A stretch of 64,000 nt of DNA, from NCBI RefSeq assembly GCF_009496005.1, contig NZ_WIBF01000013.1:1-64000 (forward strand). The letters are read 5' to 3'. The DNA comes from Tritonibacter litoralis (GTDB lineage Bacteria; Pseudomonadota; Alphaproteobacteria; Rhodobacterales; Rhodobacteraceae). The position numbers and the translations under genes are program-made. The notes beneath the pieces are model-generated. The model was not told the origin of the DNA. It did not search any database and worked only from the letters and a program-made list of their open reading frames with translations. Positions 55,911 to 64,000 of the stretch are shown here, piece after piece (positions within the stretch are counted from its first letter, which is position 1; every line of letters starts with the position of its first letter).

Positions 55911-57860
55911 TCAGTGGTCCCGCCGTTTGCTAAAATAGTCATCGGTGGTGCGAACCGCAGGGCGCGGGCTGCCCGCCATCGGCGCGTTTTGCTGGTGATA
56001 CTGTGCCTCTACCCGACAGTTGTCACACATCTGGATCATCCGGGCCGCATCTGGATTGGCAAACATCGCGTGTTTCCCAGCAAGCTTTTCGGTGATCTTT
56101 TCGATGGTGGACTTCACCCCAAACGGCTTGCCACAGGAGATACACTCAAACGGTTCTTCTTCATGCAGCACGTCTTGGGACAGGGCTGCATCCGTCAGGT
56201 TCAGGCGGGGCTCCAATGTGATGGCCTCTTCGGGACAGGCGCTGGTGCAGATGCCACATTGCAAACAGGCGTCTTCCTGAAAGCGCAGCTGGGGCTTGTC
56301 CTCGTTGTCGCCCAAGGCCCCCGAGGGGCAAAGCGACACACATGACAAACAAAGCGAACAAGCATCTGTGTCGACCAGAACCGCACCATAGGGGGCACCC
56401 TGTGGCAGCTGCAGCTGTTCTGTTTCCGGAGCCAGCGCTTTGGCGGCCTGACGGGTGATCTGGCGACGCGTTCCCAAGGGGCGAATGGGGGTTTCCAGTG
56501 GGGCAGGTGCCTGATCTGAAAACAAAACATCCGACAGCGCGTCGGGATCGTTGAGATCCAGGATTGCGCTGGTGGCAGGGCCTGCGATGGCCGCAGCCAA
56601 GGCCTGCTCGCGTTCTTGCACGTCGCGCTCGACCTTGGGGGACAGCAGGATGTCGACCTTGGCAAACCCGGCAGCCAGTGCCGCCAGGATTTCGGCATGG
56701 CCAAAGCTGTTGAGCGCTTCCACCTGCATCGGGATCACATCGGCGGGCAAGCCGCGGCCAAAACGAGCGGCCAAGGCGATCATCTCGATGCCATGTGTGT
56801 CGACAACCAGCAGACGTGGGGCTGCGCCGCCGGCGGCCAGATAGGATTTCGCCAATGTCTGAACACGGACAAACAGGCTGTCGGTTGGTGGCGCATCATA
56901 AGTCAGCGCGCCGGAAGGGCAGAGCGATGAACAGGATCCGCAGCCCGCGCAGATCATCGGATCAATCGTGACATGGTCGCCCTGCGACGTGATTGCTCCG
57001 GTTGGGCAGACGTCCAAACACCGATTGCAGCCGGATTGGCTGGCGCGGGAATGCGCACACAACAGGGGTTCAGCGCGGATATAAAGCGGTTTTTCAAAGG
57101 TGCCGATCAGCTGGCTGGCCGTCAGAATGGCGTCGGATACAGCTTGCGGGTTCTTGGGGTCGGGACGCAGGTAACCTTCGCGTTTTTCGGGTGCCGGAAA
57201 CAGCGGTGTGCTCCCGGTCAGATCCAGCAGAATATCACATTCCGACTGCCCACCATCCCGGGGCGGGGTCCAGTCCCACGCGCGCCCGGTCACGTCCAAT
57301 TGCTGCAGCGCATCGATCCGCAGGGTGAACTGACCCAAGGCTCCTTGGGCGCTGTGAAGGCGGCCACGGATCACGTCAAAGCCCCGATGCATCGGCGGCT
57401 CTGCAGTATCAGTCAACAAGACGGTGACACCCAAAATGTCCCGCAACCGCTCAGCGGCGGGTAGGGCAGTTTCAGCTGTGCCAATAATAAGGCACAGCCC
57501 ATTGGAATGCACATCCAGCGTCTTGGCTGCTGGGACAGTCAGGGCACTTTCCGCGACCAGTGCGGACATTTTGGGTAGCAAATCGCCCGTATCCTTGGTC
57601 CAGCCACCCCTGTCCCGAAGGTCAAGATAGTCTGGCTCAACTGCGTCAATTTCCGCTGCAAGTTCGCTGAAAAAACGGGCTTCCTGAGTACAGCAAATTG
57701 TCACCTCTCCCTGCGACATCGCGGCGGCGGCGGCCTCAACTTCGGTGGTGCAAAGGGCAGTATGCAGTTTCGAGCAGGGGCGGCCTGTTGCCTGCGTCAG
57801 ACGGTCTCCGTCAATTGGGTTGGATCCGGAACAATCGCATAAAATCAACGGTTTGTTCAT
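55911..57860 (-). CDS. Polyferredoxin-like 4Fe-4S protein of the formate dehydrogenase region
   Basis: A 649-residue protein with at least four ferredoxin-type cluster motifs. Two are central (CNRCLDVCP and CAGCGSCSSLCP), two C-terminal (CSLCLSCVSLCP and CLQCGICTSACP), and an extra CISCG and CDNC pair lies near the end. The N-terminus (ILCDCSGSNPIDGD) also carries Cys. The parts between are Rossmann-like and poorly conserved. It is a soluble multi-cluster protein, likely an electron carrier or maturation factor for the formate dehydrogenase transcribed divergently; its substrate is unknown. It starts 360 nt from DUF3305 on the opposite strand. Confidence 0.75.
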   Translation of the reverse strand: MNKPLILCDCSGSNPIDGDRLTQATGRPCSKLHTALCTTEVEAAAAAMSQGEVTICCTQEARFFSELAAEIDAVEPDYLDLRDRGGWTKDTGDLLPKMSALVAESALTVPAAKTLDVHSNGLCLIIGTAETALPAAERLRDILGVTVLLTDTAEPPMHRGFDVIRGRLHSAQGALGQFTLRIDALQQLDVTGRAWDWTPPRDGGQSECDILLDLTGSTPLFPAPEKREGYLRPDPKNPQAVSDAILTASQLIGTFEKPLYIRAEPLLCAHSRASQSGCNRCLDVCPTGAITSQGDHVTIDPMICAGCGSCSSLCPSGALTYDAPPTDSLFVRVQTLAKSYLAAGGAAPRLLVVDTHGIEMIALAARFGRGLPADVIPMQVEALNSFGHAEILAALAAGFAKVDILLSPKVERDVQEREQALAAAIAGPATSAILDLNDPDALSDVLFSDQAPAPLETPIRPLGTRRQITRQAAKALAPETEQLQLPQGAPYGAVLVDTDACSLCLSCVSLCPSGALGDNEDKPQLRFQEDACLQCGICTSACPEEAITLEPRLNLTDAALSQDVLHEEEPFECISCGKPFGVKSTIEKITEKLAGKHAMFANPDAARMIQMCDNCRVEAQYHQQNAPMAGSPRPAVRTTDDYFSKRRDH

Positions 57861-58220
57861 TTATTCCTCGCTGGCGGTTGAGCGTATTTGAGCGCAAAAA
57901 TGCGGGCTGTTTGATAACTTGCTACACCTGATTCTGGGATCTCGTAAACCGTTTTCAAGCCACGCTCGCCGCGTGGATCGGGCCAGATTCGGCCAAGTGA
58001 TTCGCGAAAATATGCACGCACGGTGAACCTGATCGAAACAGTCGACATAGACTTTTCGTCCGGGCCTGCATGCGACGGTATTCATGGCTACCCAATTTGT
58101 CCGCAAATGTCGAAAAAGCCCAAAGAGCGTAAAATCACGGTTCAGACGGCGGTGCCATCTGCGGCAACATGGCTGCAGACTTTGGGAGAGCGCCGCACCG
58201 TGGCCCGTGACTTTGAGAAA
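57861..58220. promoter_or_regulatory. Divergent control region of the formate dehydrogenase cluster
   Basis: A 360-nt gap between the polyferredoxin gene and the DUF3305 gene. It has a 6-bp hairpin ccacgc/gcgtgg at 57960-57976. I looked for an FNR-type TTGAT-N4-ATCAA box and saw none. An ATG at 58107 in the DUF3305 frame could extend that protein, so part of the region might be coding. Confidence 0.4.
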
Positions 58221-58769
58221 ATGGAAGTGATGCCCTTGGGGGTTGTGGTCCGGCGTATGCCGGGTGTGACCCGTTGGGCCAAATGGTCGTGGAAGGCCGT
58301 CGCTGTGCTGCCGGGGGCAGGACAGGCCAATTGGCAGCTGCTGCGCGAGGAAGGCGAAGCACGTGAGTTTCATGCCGCCACTGTTCCGCTGGAACTACAC
58401 CGCGCAGAGGCCGAAGCGTACAAGCAGGGTCTGACTGCTACGCCGCCTAGCGTTTATGTGGTGCTACGCGAAGACGCGAGTTTGGACCCGCCATTGGAAG
58501 TTACACTGGTGACCGCTTCGCCGTTTGAGGCGCAGGACTATGCGGACAACGGTGAGGATCTGGTGGAAAAGATCGCCATGCCCGAGGGGTTGGTGGCCTG
58601 GGTCCAGCAGTTCACCGATGCGCATTTCAAACAGGAAGAGTTCAAGAAACGCCGCCGGGACAAGCGCACCGTGGGTGAGGCCGAAGATGGCATTGGCGAT
58701 GTGCGGATCAAACAGGTGGCGGATGTTTATCGCGCGCCCGGTCAGATCCGCAAGGAGCGCCTGCAATGA
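58221..58769 (+). CDS. DUF3305 protein of the formate dehydrogenase cluster
   Basis: A 182-residue protein starting MEVMPLGVVVRRMPGVTRWA and continuing KWSWKAVAVLPGAGQANW, the typical start of DUF3305. I use the ATG at 58221; an in-frame ATG at 58107 would add 38 residues not usual for the family. The rest has LELHRAEAEAYKQGLTATP and SVYVVLREDA. The family is found beside Mo/W formate dehydrogenases; no activity has been shown. It overlaps the DUF3306 gene by 4 nt. Confidence 0.75.
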   Translation: MEVMPLGVVVRRMPGVTRWAKWSWKAVAVLPGAGQANWQLLREEGEAREFHAATVPLELHRAEAEAYKQGLTATPPSVYVVLREDASLDPPLEVTLVTASPFEAQDYADNGEDLVEKIAMPEGLVAWVQQFTDAHFKQEEFKKRRRDKRTVGEAEDGIGDVRIKQVADVYRAPGQIRKERLQ

Positions 58770-59383
58770 GCGATTTCTGGGCCCGTCGCAAAGCCGCTGT
58801 TGAGGCAGAAGCCGTGGCTGAAGTGCAGGCCGCTGCCGAGGCAGAGGTCGCCCTGCGTGAAGCCGAGCAAGACGCGCTGACGGATGAGGAACTGCTGGAA
58901 CAGCTTGAGCTGCCGGATCCGGAAACGCTGAAAGAGGGCGATGATTTCAAGGTCTTTCTGACCGATGCTGTGCCCGCCCGCATTCGAACCCGCGCCCTGC
59001 GACGCCTGTGGCGGGTGAACCCGGTGTTGGCCAATGTGGATGGGCTGATCGATTACGGCGAGGATTTCACCGACGCCGCGTTGGTGATGGAGAACATGCA
59101 GACCGCCTATCAGGTGGGAAAAGGCATGACCGCCCATGTGGAAGAGCTGGCCCGCCAAGCCGAACTGGATGCGGCGGACGTCCCGGATGAGGTCGCAGAC
59201 GACCCTGTTGTTGAAGAGGATGCGCCCGAGGCACCGTGCGAAAGCCCGGACACGGACGCGTCCGTTTTGGTAGCCGCTGCCGAGGAGCAGGAGGCTGTGC
59301 CAATGGCGATTGAGGAAGACACGGGCACGCCCGTGCCAATGGGGCGGATGCGGTTTCGGTTTGACGATACCGCTCAGATGTGA
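58766..59383 (+). CDS. DUF3306 protein of the formate dehydrogenase cluster
   Basis: A 205-residue acidic protein starting MSDFWARRKAAVEAEAVAEV; SDFWARRK-xxVxxE is typical of DUF3306. A second conserved part reads LRRLWRVNPVLANVDGLIDY. The C-terminal third is low-complexity Glu/Ala/Pro. It overlaps DUF3305 and is followed by the TorD-like chaperone gene after 14 nt. Role unknown; the constant pairing with DUF3305 and fdh genes suggests assembly or quality control. Confidence 0.8.
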   Translation: MSDFWARRKAAVEAEAVAEVQAAAEAEVALREAEQDALTDEELLEQLELPDPETLKEGDDFKVFLTDAVPARIRTRALRRLWRVNPVLANVDGLIDYGEDFTDAALVMENMQTAYQVGKGMTAHVEELARQAELDAADVPDEVADDPVVEEDAPEAPCESPDTDASVLVAAAEEQEAVPMAIEEDTGTPVPMGRMRFRFDDTAQM

Positions 59384-59397
59384 GGAGGCAGAAGGAT

Positions 59398-60006
59398 ATG
59401 ACAGCTGTGGCTGAGAACCTGAGCATTGTAGAAGAAGACCGCCTGCGCGCGGATCTTTATAATTTTCTGGGCCTCTTGCTGTCCGGTGCGCCCGATCAGA
59501 TGCTGTTGGAGCAAACCGCCGGCCTGTCCGGGGATGACAGCGCATTGGGGCAGGCCATCACCGCCCTGGCCAAAGTGGCCAAACAGACCAAACCCGCTGG
59601 TGTTGAGCGTGAGTTCAACAACCTGTTCATCGGACTGGGGCGCGGTGAATTGCTGCCCTATGCGAGCTATTACCTGACCGGTTTCCTGAACGAAAAACCG
59701 CTGGCCGCGCTGCGGCAGGATATGGCGGCGCGCGGTATGACGCGGGCCCAGAATGTCTATGAGCCCGAGGACAATATCGCCTCGCTCATGGAGATGATGG
59801 GCGCGCTTATTGTGGGCCGATTTGGCACGCCCGCGTCGCTGGCGGACCAGAAACAGTTCTTTAACAAGCACATCGGCCCCTGGGCCGGACATTTCTTTAG
59901 CGACCTCGAAGGTGCCAAAACCTCGATCTTTTATGCCTCGGTTGCCCATGTGGGCCGGGTGTTCATGGAGATTGAGGCCGAGGGCTTTCGTATGAGCGTG
60001 CAGTGA
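59398..60006 (+). CDS. TorD/DmsD-family molecular chaperone
   Basis: A 202-residue all-helical protein with the family pattern RADLYNFLGLLLSGAPDQML near the start and EREFNNLFIGLGRGELLPYA, then SYYLTGFLNEKPLAALRQDM, as in TorD-type chaperones that bind Tat signal peptides and hold Mo/W enzymes until cofactor loading. A strong shine-dalgarno (gaggaggcagaaggat) precedes the ATG at 59398. It is placed two genes before fdhA, its likely client. Confidence 0.88.
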   Translation: MTAVAENLSIVEEDRLRADLYNFLGLLLSGAPDQMLLEQTAGLSGDDSALGQAITALAKVAKQTKPAGVEREFNNLFIGLGRGELLPYASYYLTGFLNEKPLAALRQDMAARGMTRAQNVYEPEDNIASLMEMMGALIVGRFGTPASLADQKQFFNKHIGPWAGHFFSDLEGAKTSIFYASVAHVGRVFMEIEAEGFRMSVQ

Positions 60007-60085
60007 TGCGCGCACCGGTGTCACCGGATGTTCGGTGGCGCCAATGAACCGTGACCCGAAGACCAACAGGAGGAGGATCACTTTG

Positions 60086-60280
60086 ATGACCAAGGCAGAC
60101 AACAGCGGCAATTCCCGCCGCAACTTTCTGAAACTGGCGGCGACAGCCGCACCGGCGGCAGCGGTTGCTGTGGCCACAACCGGCACCGAGGCGCAGGCCG
60201 CGGCACAGCCGGATCTGTCATCTGACAAGATGCAGGATACCGCGCATACCCGCGCCTATTACGAGAGCATCCGGTTCTAA
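60086..60280 (+). CDS. Small Tat-signal protein upstream of fdhA
   Basis: A 64-residue protein with a twin-arginine signal (NSRRNFLKLAATAAPAAAVA) and a short mature part (QPDLSSDKMQDTAHTRAYYE) that has no Cys or obvious cofactor site. A strong shine-dalgarno (aggaggatcactt) precedes the ATG at 60086. Small Tat proteins in this position are common in formate dehydrogenase clusters; they may travel with the enzyme as a partner. It is followed by 126 nt before fdhA. Confidence 0.75.
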   Translation: MTKADNSGNSRRNFLKLAATAAPAAAVAVATTGTEAQAAAQPDLSSDKMQDTAHTRAYYESIRF

Positions 60281-60406
60281 TCTGAGCCGGGCGCTTTGAC
60301 CCGATCCCGCCAAAGGCAACTGGTTGCGAAACGCCCGACCGCCTGAGGCTCCAACACAGTACCGAGCGCGCTCTGGAATTGGCAGAGCTAGCATGGGAGG
60401 TTTGAA

Positions 60407-63301
60407 ATGCTTAGGAAAAAGACCAACGGGGTTGCGAGACGCCCCCAGCGGACAAGTATCCTGTCCAAGGTTGCGGAAACATCCGTAGATCGCCGCGCAT
60501 TCCTGCGTGGATCCGGCCTGGCCATTGGTGGTCTGGCTGCAATCAGCGCCACAGGCGGCAGCGTGACACAGGCCAATGCGGCCACTGCTGCAGATGGCGC
60601 GGTTAAATCCGTAAAATCCGTCTGCACCCACTGTTCTGTCGGCTGTACCGTTATGGCCGAAGTGCAGGGTGGCGTCTGGATCGGGCAAGAGCCCGGTTGG
60701 GACAGCCCGTTTAACCTGGGCGCACATTGCGCCAAGGGTGCATCCGTGCGGGAACACGCCCACGGTGAACGCCGCCTGAAGTACCCGATGAAAAAAGAGG
60801 GTGGTGAATGGAAGCGTATTTCTTGGGAGCAGGCCATTGATGAGGTCGGCGACCAGATGATGCAGATCCGCGACGAAAGCGGCTCTGACAGTGTGTATTG
60901 GCTGGGCTCCGCCAAGCACAACAATGAACAGGCCTACCTGTTCCGCAAATTCGCCGCCTATTGGGGCACCAATAACGTCGACCACCAGGCGCGGATCTGT
61001 CACTCGACCACGGTTGCGGGTGTAGCAAACACATGGGGCTATGGCGCCATGACCAACAGCTACAACGACATCCACAAGTCCAAAGCGATCTTTATCATCG
61101 GCGGCAACCCTGCCGAAGCACACCCGGTGTCGCTGCAGCACGTTCTGAAAGCCAAAGAACAGAACAACGCGCCGCTGATCGTTTGTGACCCGCGCTTTAC
61201 GCGCACCGCGGCCCATGCGGATGAATTTGTTCGCTTCCGTCCCGGCACTGACGTGGCGCTGGTGTGGGGTATCCTGTGGCACATCTTTGAAAACGGTTGG
61301 GAAGACAAAGAGTTCATCCGCACCCGTGTTTGGGGCATGGACCAGATCCGCACCGAAGTGAAGAAATGGACGCCCGAAGAGGTGGAGCGCGTCACCGGCA
61401 CTCCCGGTGAGCAGCTGCGCCGCGTGGCTCATACGCTGGCCAACAACCGTCCGGGCACCGTGATCTGGTGTATGGGTGGCACCCAGCACACCACCGGCAA
61501 CAATAACACCCGCGCCTATTGTGTGTTGCAGCTGGCGTTGGGCAACATGGGCACCGCAGGTGGCGGCACCAACATCTTCCGTGGCCACGACAACGTGCAG
61601 GGTGCAACCGACCTTGGCGTTCTGTCGCACACATTGCCGGGCTATTATGGTCTGAGCGGTGGTGCATGGGCGCATTGGGGTCGTGTCTGGGGTGAAGATG
61701 CCGATTGGCTGTCTGGCCGCTTCAGCACCATGAAAGGCTCTGACGGCAAAGATAAGTCGATGCAGAACCTCAAAGGGATCCCGGTCAGCCGCTGGATCGA
61801 CGGTGTTCTGGAAGACGCAGCCAACATGGACCAGCCGAACAATGTTCGCGCCATGGTTCTGTGGGGGCATGCGCCGAACTCACAAACCCGGATGCCGGAA
61901 ATGAAAACGGCAATGGAAAAACTGGACCTGTTGGTGGTGGTTGACCCCTATCCAACCGTGACAGCGGTTCTGCAGGATCGCACCGATGGTGTGTATCTGC
62001 TGCCGGCCTGTACCCAGTTTGAAACCCGCGGCTCTGTGACCGCGTCCAACCGGTCCATCCAGTGGCGTGACCAAGTGGTTGAACCGCTGTTTGAATCGCT
62101 GCCGGATCATGTGATCATCGCCAAGTTTGCCAACAAGTTCGGCTTTGGCGATCGTCTGTTCCGCAATATCGAGATGGAAGACGCGGAAACGCCCAATATC
62201 GAAAGCATCACGCGCGAGTTCAACGCGGGCATGTGGACGGTGGGCTATACCGGTCAGTCGCCAGAGCGGATCAAACTGCACATGGCGAACCAGCATACGT
62301 TTGACAAAACCACGCTCAAAGCCATCGGTGGCCCTGCTGACGGGGATTACTATGGTATGCCGTGGCCGTGCTGGGGCACGCCCGAGATGAAGCATCCGGG
62401 CACGCCGAACCTGTATGACATGTCGATGCCTGTTTCTGAGGGTGGCCTGACCTTCCGTGCCCGTTTTGGTGTTGAACGTGATGGCGACAACCTTCTGGCC
62501 GAAGGTGTGTATTCCAAGAATTCGGAAATTCAGGATGGCTATCCGGAATTCACAATGCAGATGCTGATGGATCTGGGTTGGGATGGCGATCTGACCGATG
62601 AGGAACGCGCAAGCATTGACGCTGTGGCGGGACCAAAGACCAACTGGAAAACCGACCTGTCCGGCGGCATCCAGCGGGTGGCGATCCAGCACGAATGTGC
62701 GCCCTTTGGCAACGCCAAGGCCCGCGCGGTTGTCTGGACCTTCCCGGATCCAGTGCCAATTCACCGCGAGCCGCTTTATACCAACCGTCGTGACCTTGTG
62801 GCCGATTACCCGACCTATGAGGACCGTCACGATTATCGTCTGCCAACCCTTTATGCCTCGATCCAGAAAAAGGACGTGGCCAAGGATTATCCGATCATTC
62901 TGACCTCGGGTCGTCTGGTGGAATATGAAGGCGGCGGTGAAGAGACCCGGTCCAACCCTTGGTTGGCCGAGCTGCAGCAGGACATGTTCGTCGAGATCCA
63001 TCCGCGTGACGCCAACAATCTGGGCGTTCGTGACGGGGCGCAGGTCTGGGTCGAAGGTCCCGAAGGCGGCAAGGTCAAAGTCATGGCAATGGTGACCAAA
63101 CGGGTGGGTGAGGGCGTCGCCTTCATGCCGTTCCACTTTGGCGGTCACTTCCAGGGCGAAGATCTGCGTCACAAATACCCCGAAGGGGCTGACCCATATG
63201 TACTGGGTGAAAGCTCCAACACCGCGCAGACCTACGGCTATGACTCAGTCACGCAGATGCAGGAGACCAAATGTACTCTCTGCAAAATCAGCGCAGCATA
63301 A
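60407..63301 (+). CDS. fdhA: Formate dehydrogenase, molybdopterin (W/Mo) catalytic subunit
   Basis: A 964-residue DMSO-reductase-family enzyme. A Tat signal is at about 28-35 (DRRAFLRG). The 4Fe-4S site is Cys73, Cys76, Cys80 and Cys108, within CTHCSVGCTVMAEV. The active-site ligand is Cys198 in VDHQARICHSTTV, in place of the selenocysteine of E. coli FdhN, so no UGA readthrough is needed. Conserved GGNPAEAHPVS and the C-terminal MPFHFGGHFQGED follow. The Tat signal and iron-sulfur partner point to a membrane-linked respiratory formate dehydrogenase that faces the periplasm. A shine-dalgarno (gggaggtt) precedes the ATG. Confidence 0.95.
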   Translation: MLRKKTNGVARRPQRTSILSKVAETSVDRRAFLRGSGLAIGGLAAISATGGSVTQANAATAADGAVKSVKSVCTHCSVGCTVMAEVQGGVWIGQEPGWDSPFNLGAHCAKGASVREHAHGERRLKYPMKKEGGEWKRISWEQAIDEVGDQMMQIRDESGSDSVYWLGSAKHNNEQAYLFRKFAAYWGTNNVDHQARICHSTTVAGVANTWGYGAMTNSYNDIHKSKAIFIIGGNPAEAHPVSLQHVLKAKEQNNAPLIVCDPRFTRTAAHADEFVRFRPGTDVALVWGILWHIFENGWEDKEFIRTRVWGMDQIRTEVKKWTPEEVERVTGTPGEQLRRVAHTLANNRPGTVIWCMGGTQHTTGNNNTRAYCVLQLALGNMGTAGGGTNIFRGHDNVQGATDLGVLSHTLPGYYGLSGGAWAHWGRVWGEDADWLSGRFSTMKGSDGKDKSMQNLKGIPVSRWIDGVLEDAANMDQPNNVRAMVLWGHAPNSQTRMPEMKTAMEKLDLLVVVDPYPTVTAVLQDRTDGVYLLPACTQFETRGSVTASNRSIQWRDQVVEPLFESLPDHVIIAKFANKFGFGDRLFRNIEMEDAETPNIESITREFNAGMWTVGYTGQSPERIKLHMANQHTFDKTTLKAIGGPADGDYYGMPWPCWGTPEMKHPGTPNLYDMSMPVSEGGLTFRARFGVERDGDNLLAEGVYSKNSEIQDGYPEFTMQMLMDLGWDGDLTDEERASIDAVAGPKTNWKTDLSGGIQRVAIQHECAPFGNAKARAVVWTFPDPVPIHREPLYTNRRDLVADYPTYEDRHDYRLPTLYASIQKKDVAKDYPIILTSGRLVEYEGGGEETRSNPWLAELQQDMFVEIHPRDANNLGVRDGAQVWVEGPEGGKVKVMAMVTKRVGEGVAFMPFHFGGHFQGEDLRHKYPEGADPYVLGESSNTAQTYGYDSVTQMQETKCTLCKISAA

Positions 63302-63313
63302 GGAGAAACCGTT

Positions 63314-63907
63314 ATGGCAAGAGCTAAGTTCCTGTGTGACGCCGAACGCTGCATTGAATGCAACGCCTGCGTCACCGCATGTAAGAACGAACACGAAGTG
63401 CCTTGGGGCATCAACCGTCGCCGCGTTGTGACCATCAATGATGGTGAACCCGGTGAACGTTCGATCTCGGTTGCTTGTATGCACTGTTCAGACGCGCCCT
63501 GTATGGCCGTCTGCCCGGTGGATTGCTTCTACCAGAACGAAGAAGGTGTTGTTCTTCACTCCAAAGACCTCTGCATCGGCTGTGGTTACTGTTTCTATGC
63601 GTGCCCGTTTGGCGCGCCGCAGTATCCGCAGGCGGGCAACTTTGGCAGCCGTGGCAAGATGGACAAATGTACCTTCTGCGCTGGCGGCCCAGAGGAAAAC
63701 AACTCTTCGGCTGAGTTCCAGAAGTATGGTCGTAACCGGATTGCCGAAGGCAAGCTGCCGATCTGTGCCGAAATGTGCTCGACCAAGGCGCTTTTGGCGG
63801 GCGACGGCGACACCGTTTCCGCGGTCTACCGCGAACGTGTTGTGGCCCGCGGCTTTGGCACCGGCGCTTGGGGGTGGGGTACTGCCTACGACCAAAAAGG
63901 CGGCTGA
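63314..63907 (+). CDS. fdhB: Formate dehydrogenase, iron-sulfur subunit
   Basis: The 197-residue ferredoxin-like subunit has four 4Fe-4S motifs with the usual order: CIECNACVTACKNEHEVP near the start, CMHCSDAPCMAVCPVDCF, CIGCGYCFYACPFGAP, and CTFCAGGPEEN with a later CAEMC. It passes electrons from FdhA to the membrane subunit. It starts 12 nt after fdhA. The final GTGAWGWGTAYDQ stretch is typical. Confidence 0.95.
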   Translation: MARAKFLCDAERCIECNACVTACKNEHEVPWGINRRRVVTINDGEPGERSISVACMHCSDAPCMAVCPVDCFYQNEEGVVLHSKDLCIGCGYCFYACPFGAPQYPQAGNFGSRGKMDKCTFCAGGPEENNSSAEFQKYGRNRIAEGKLPICAEMCSTKALLAGDGDTVSAVYRERVVARGFGTGAWGWGTAYDQKGG

Positions 63908-63927
63908 TCTCATTCGGACGTGAACAA

Positions 63928-63958
63928 CGGAATGGCCCGGTCTTGCCGGGCCGTTCCG
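63928..63958 (+). terminator. Strong hairpin after fdhB (attenuator-like)
   Basis: A 13-bp stem (63928-63940 with 63946-63958, one G-T pair, 5-nt loop) begins 20 nt after the fdhB stop. No T-run follows, so it more likely protects or processes the mRNA between fdhB and the next gene than terminates it. Confidence 0.5.
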
Positions 63959-63989
63959 CACCTCGAAAAGTTGTAACTTATTCATATCA

Positions 63990-63995
63990 AAGGAG
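63990..63995 (+). promoter_or_regulatory. Ribosome binding site of the next gene
   Basis: aaaggag at the right edge of the window reads as a strong shine-dalgarno. A gene, probably the membrane subunit of the formate dehydrogenase, should start within a few bases beyond the window. Confidence 0.5.
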
Positions 63996-64000
63996 TGTGC

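Noticed and set aside
60995-61000. Possible selenocysteine site in formate dehydrogenase
   Set aside because: The codon at the active-site position reads TGT (Cys198); no in-frame TGA and no SECIS-like need.
60218-63172. Long minus-strand frames opposite fdhA
   Set aside because: Antisense to a gene with full cofactor motifs; no start signals or family features.
1-64000. CRISPR arrays, transposases, phage genes, rRNA
   Set aside because: No regularly spaced repeats, transposase motifs, terminal inverted repeats of IS type or rRNA sequence were found when reading the window.

Overview
The window looks like a chromosomal segment of an alphaproteobacterium of the marine Roseobacter group (Rhodobacterales). 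I base this on the tuf / tRNA-Trp / secE-nusG-rplKAJL-rpoBC block, roseobacter-style urea uptake and urease clusters, an Entner-Doudoroff operon, and a Cys-type formate dehydrogenase cluster with DUF3305/DUF3306 proteins. Base composition is moderately GC-rich throughout. I see no rRNA, transposase, phage gene or CRISPR array.

Layout. (1) 1-5025: the last codons of tuf; an SDR gene divergent from a TetR regulator; an acyltransferase of the DUF374 type; tRNA-Trp; a TPR/O-GlcNAc-transferase-like protein. (2) 5381-17932: secE, nusG, rplK, rplA, rplJ, rplL, rpoB, a small predicted lipoprotein, rpoC, with several RNA hairpins in the gaps and a strong terminator after rpoC. (3) 18486-24389: urtABCDE, a urea ABC transporter. 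(4) 24390-33064: a nine-gene cluster recognised as a 'GAK system' (ATP-grasp, amphi-Trp, HprK-related kinase B, CofD-like) with a PhoU/APH-like kinase, two Nudix domains, two histidine-phosphatase domains and a metallophosphoesterase. Its function is not established, and it is the best candidate here for an undescribed system. (5) 33245-39372: the urease operon ureD-A-x-B-lipoprotein-C-DUF1127-E-F-G with three extra small genes. (6) 39398-42043: a large chemoreceptor. (7) 42244-46207: zwf, edd, eda on the minus strand. (8) 46605-50441: a five-gene membrane operon with two DUF4178 proteins, DUF350 and a membrane-bound spermidine-synthase-like protein. (9) 50626-52840: a tungstate/molybdate-type ABC transporter. 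(10) 52924-63907: a secreted protein, then two divergent transcription units around a formate dehydrogenase: DUF6505, lipoate-ligase-like, Mrp and polyferredoxin genes on the minus strand; DUF3305, DUF3306, TorD-like chaperone, a small Tat protein, fdhA and fdhB on the plus strand.

How the parts work together. Urea imported by UrtABCDE would feed the urease encoded 9 kb downstream, and the GAK cluster lies exactly between these two units. The oxyanion transporter would supply W or Mo to the formate dehydrogenase, whose maturation would use the TorD-like, Mrp and DUF330x proteins. zwf-edd-eda is a sugar catabolic route. Functional calls rest on recognising motifs and family architecture by eye; no database search was run.
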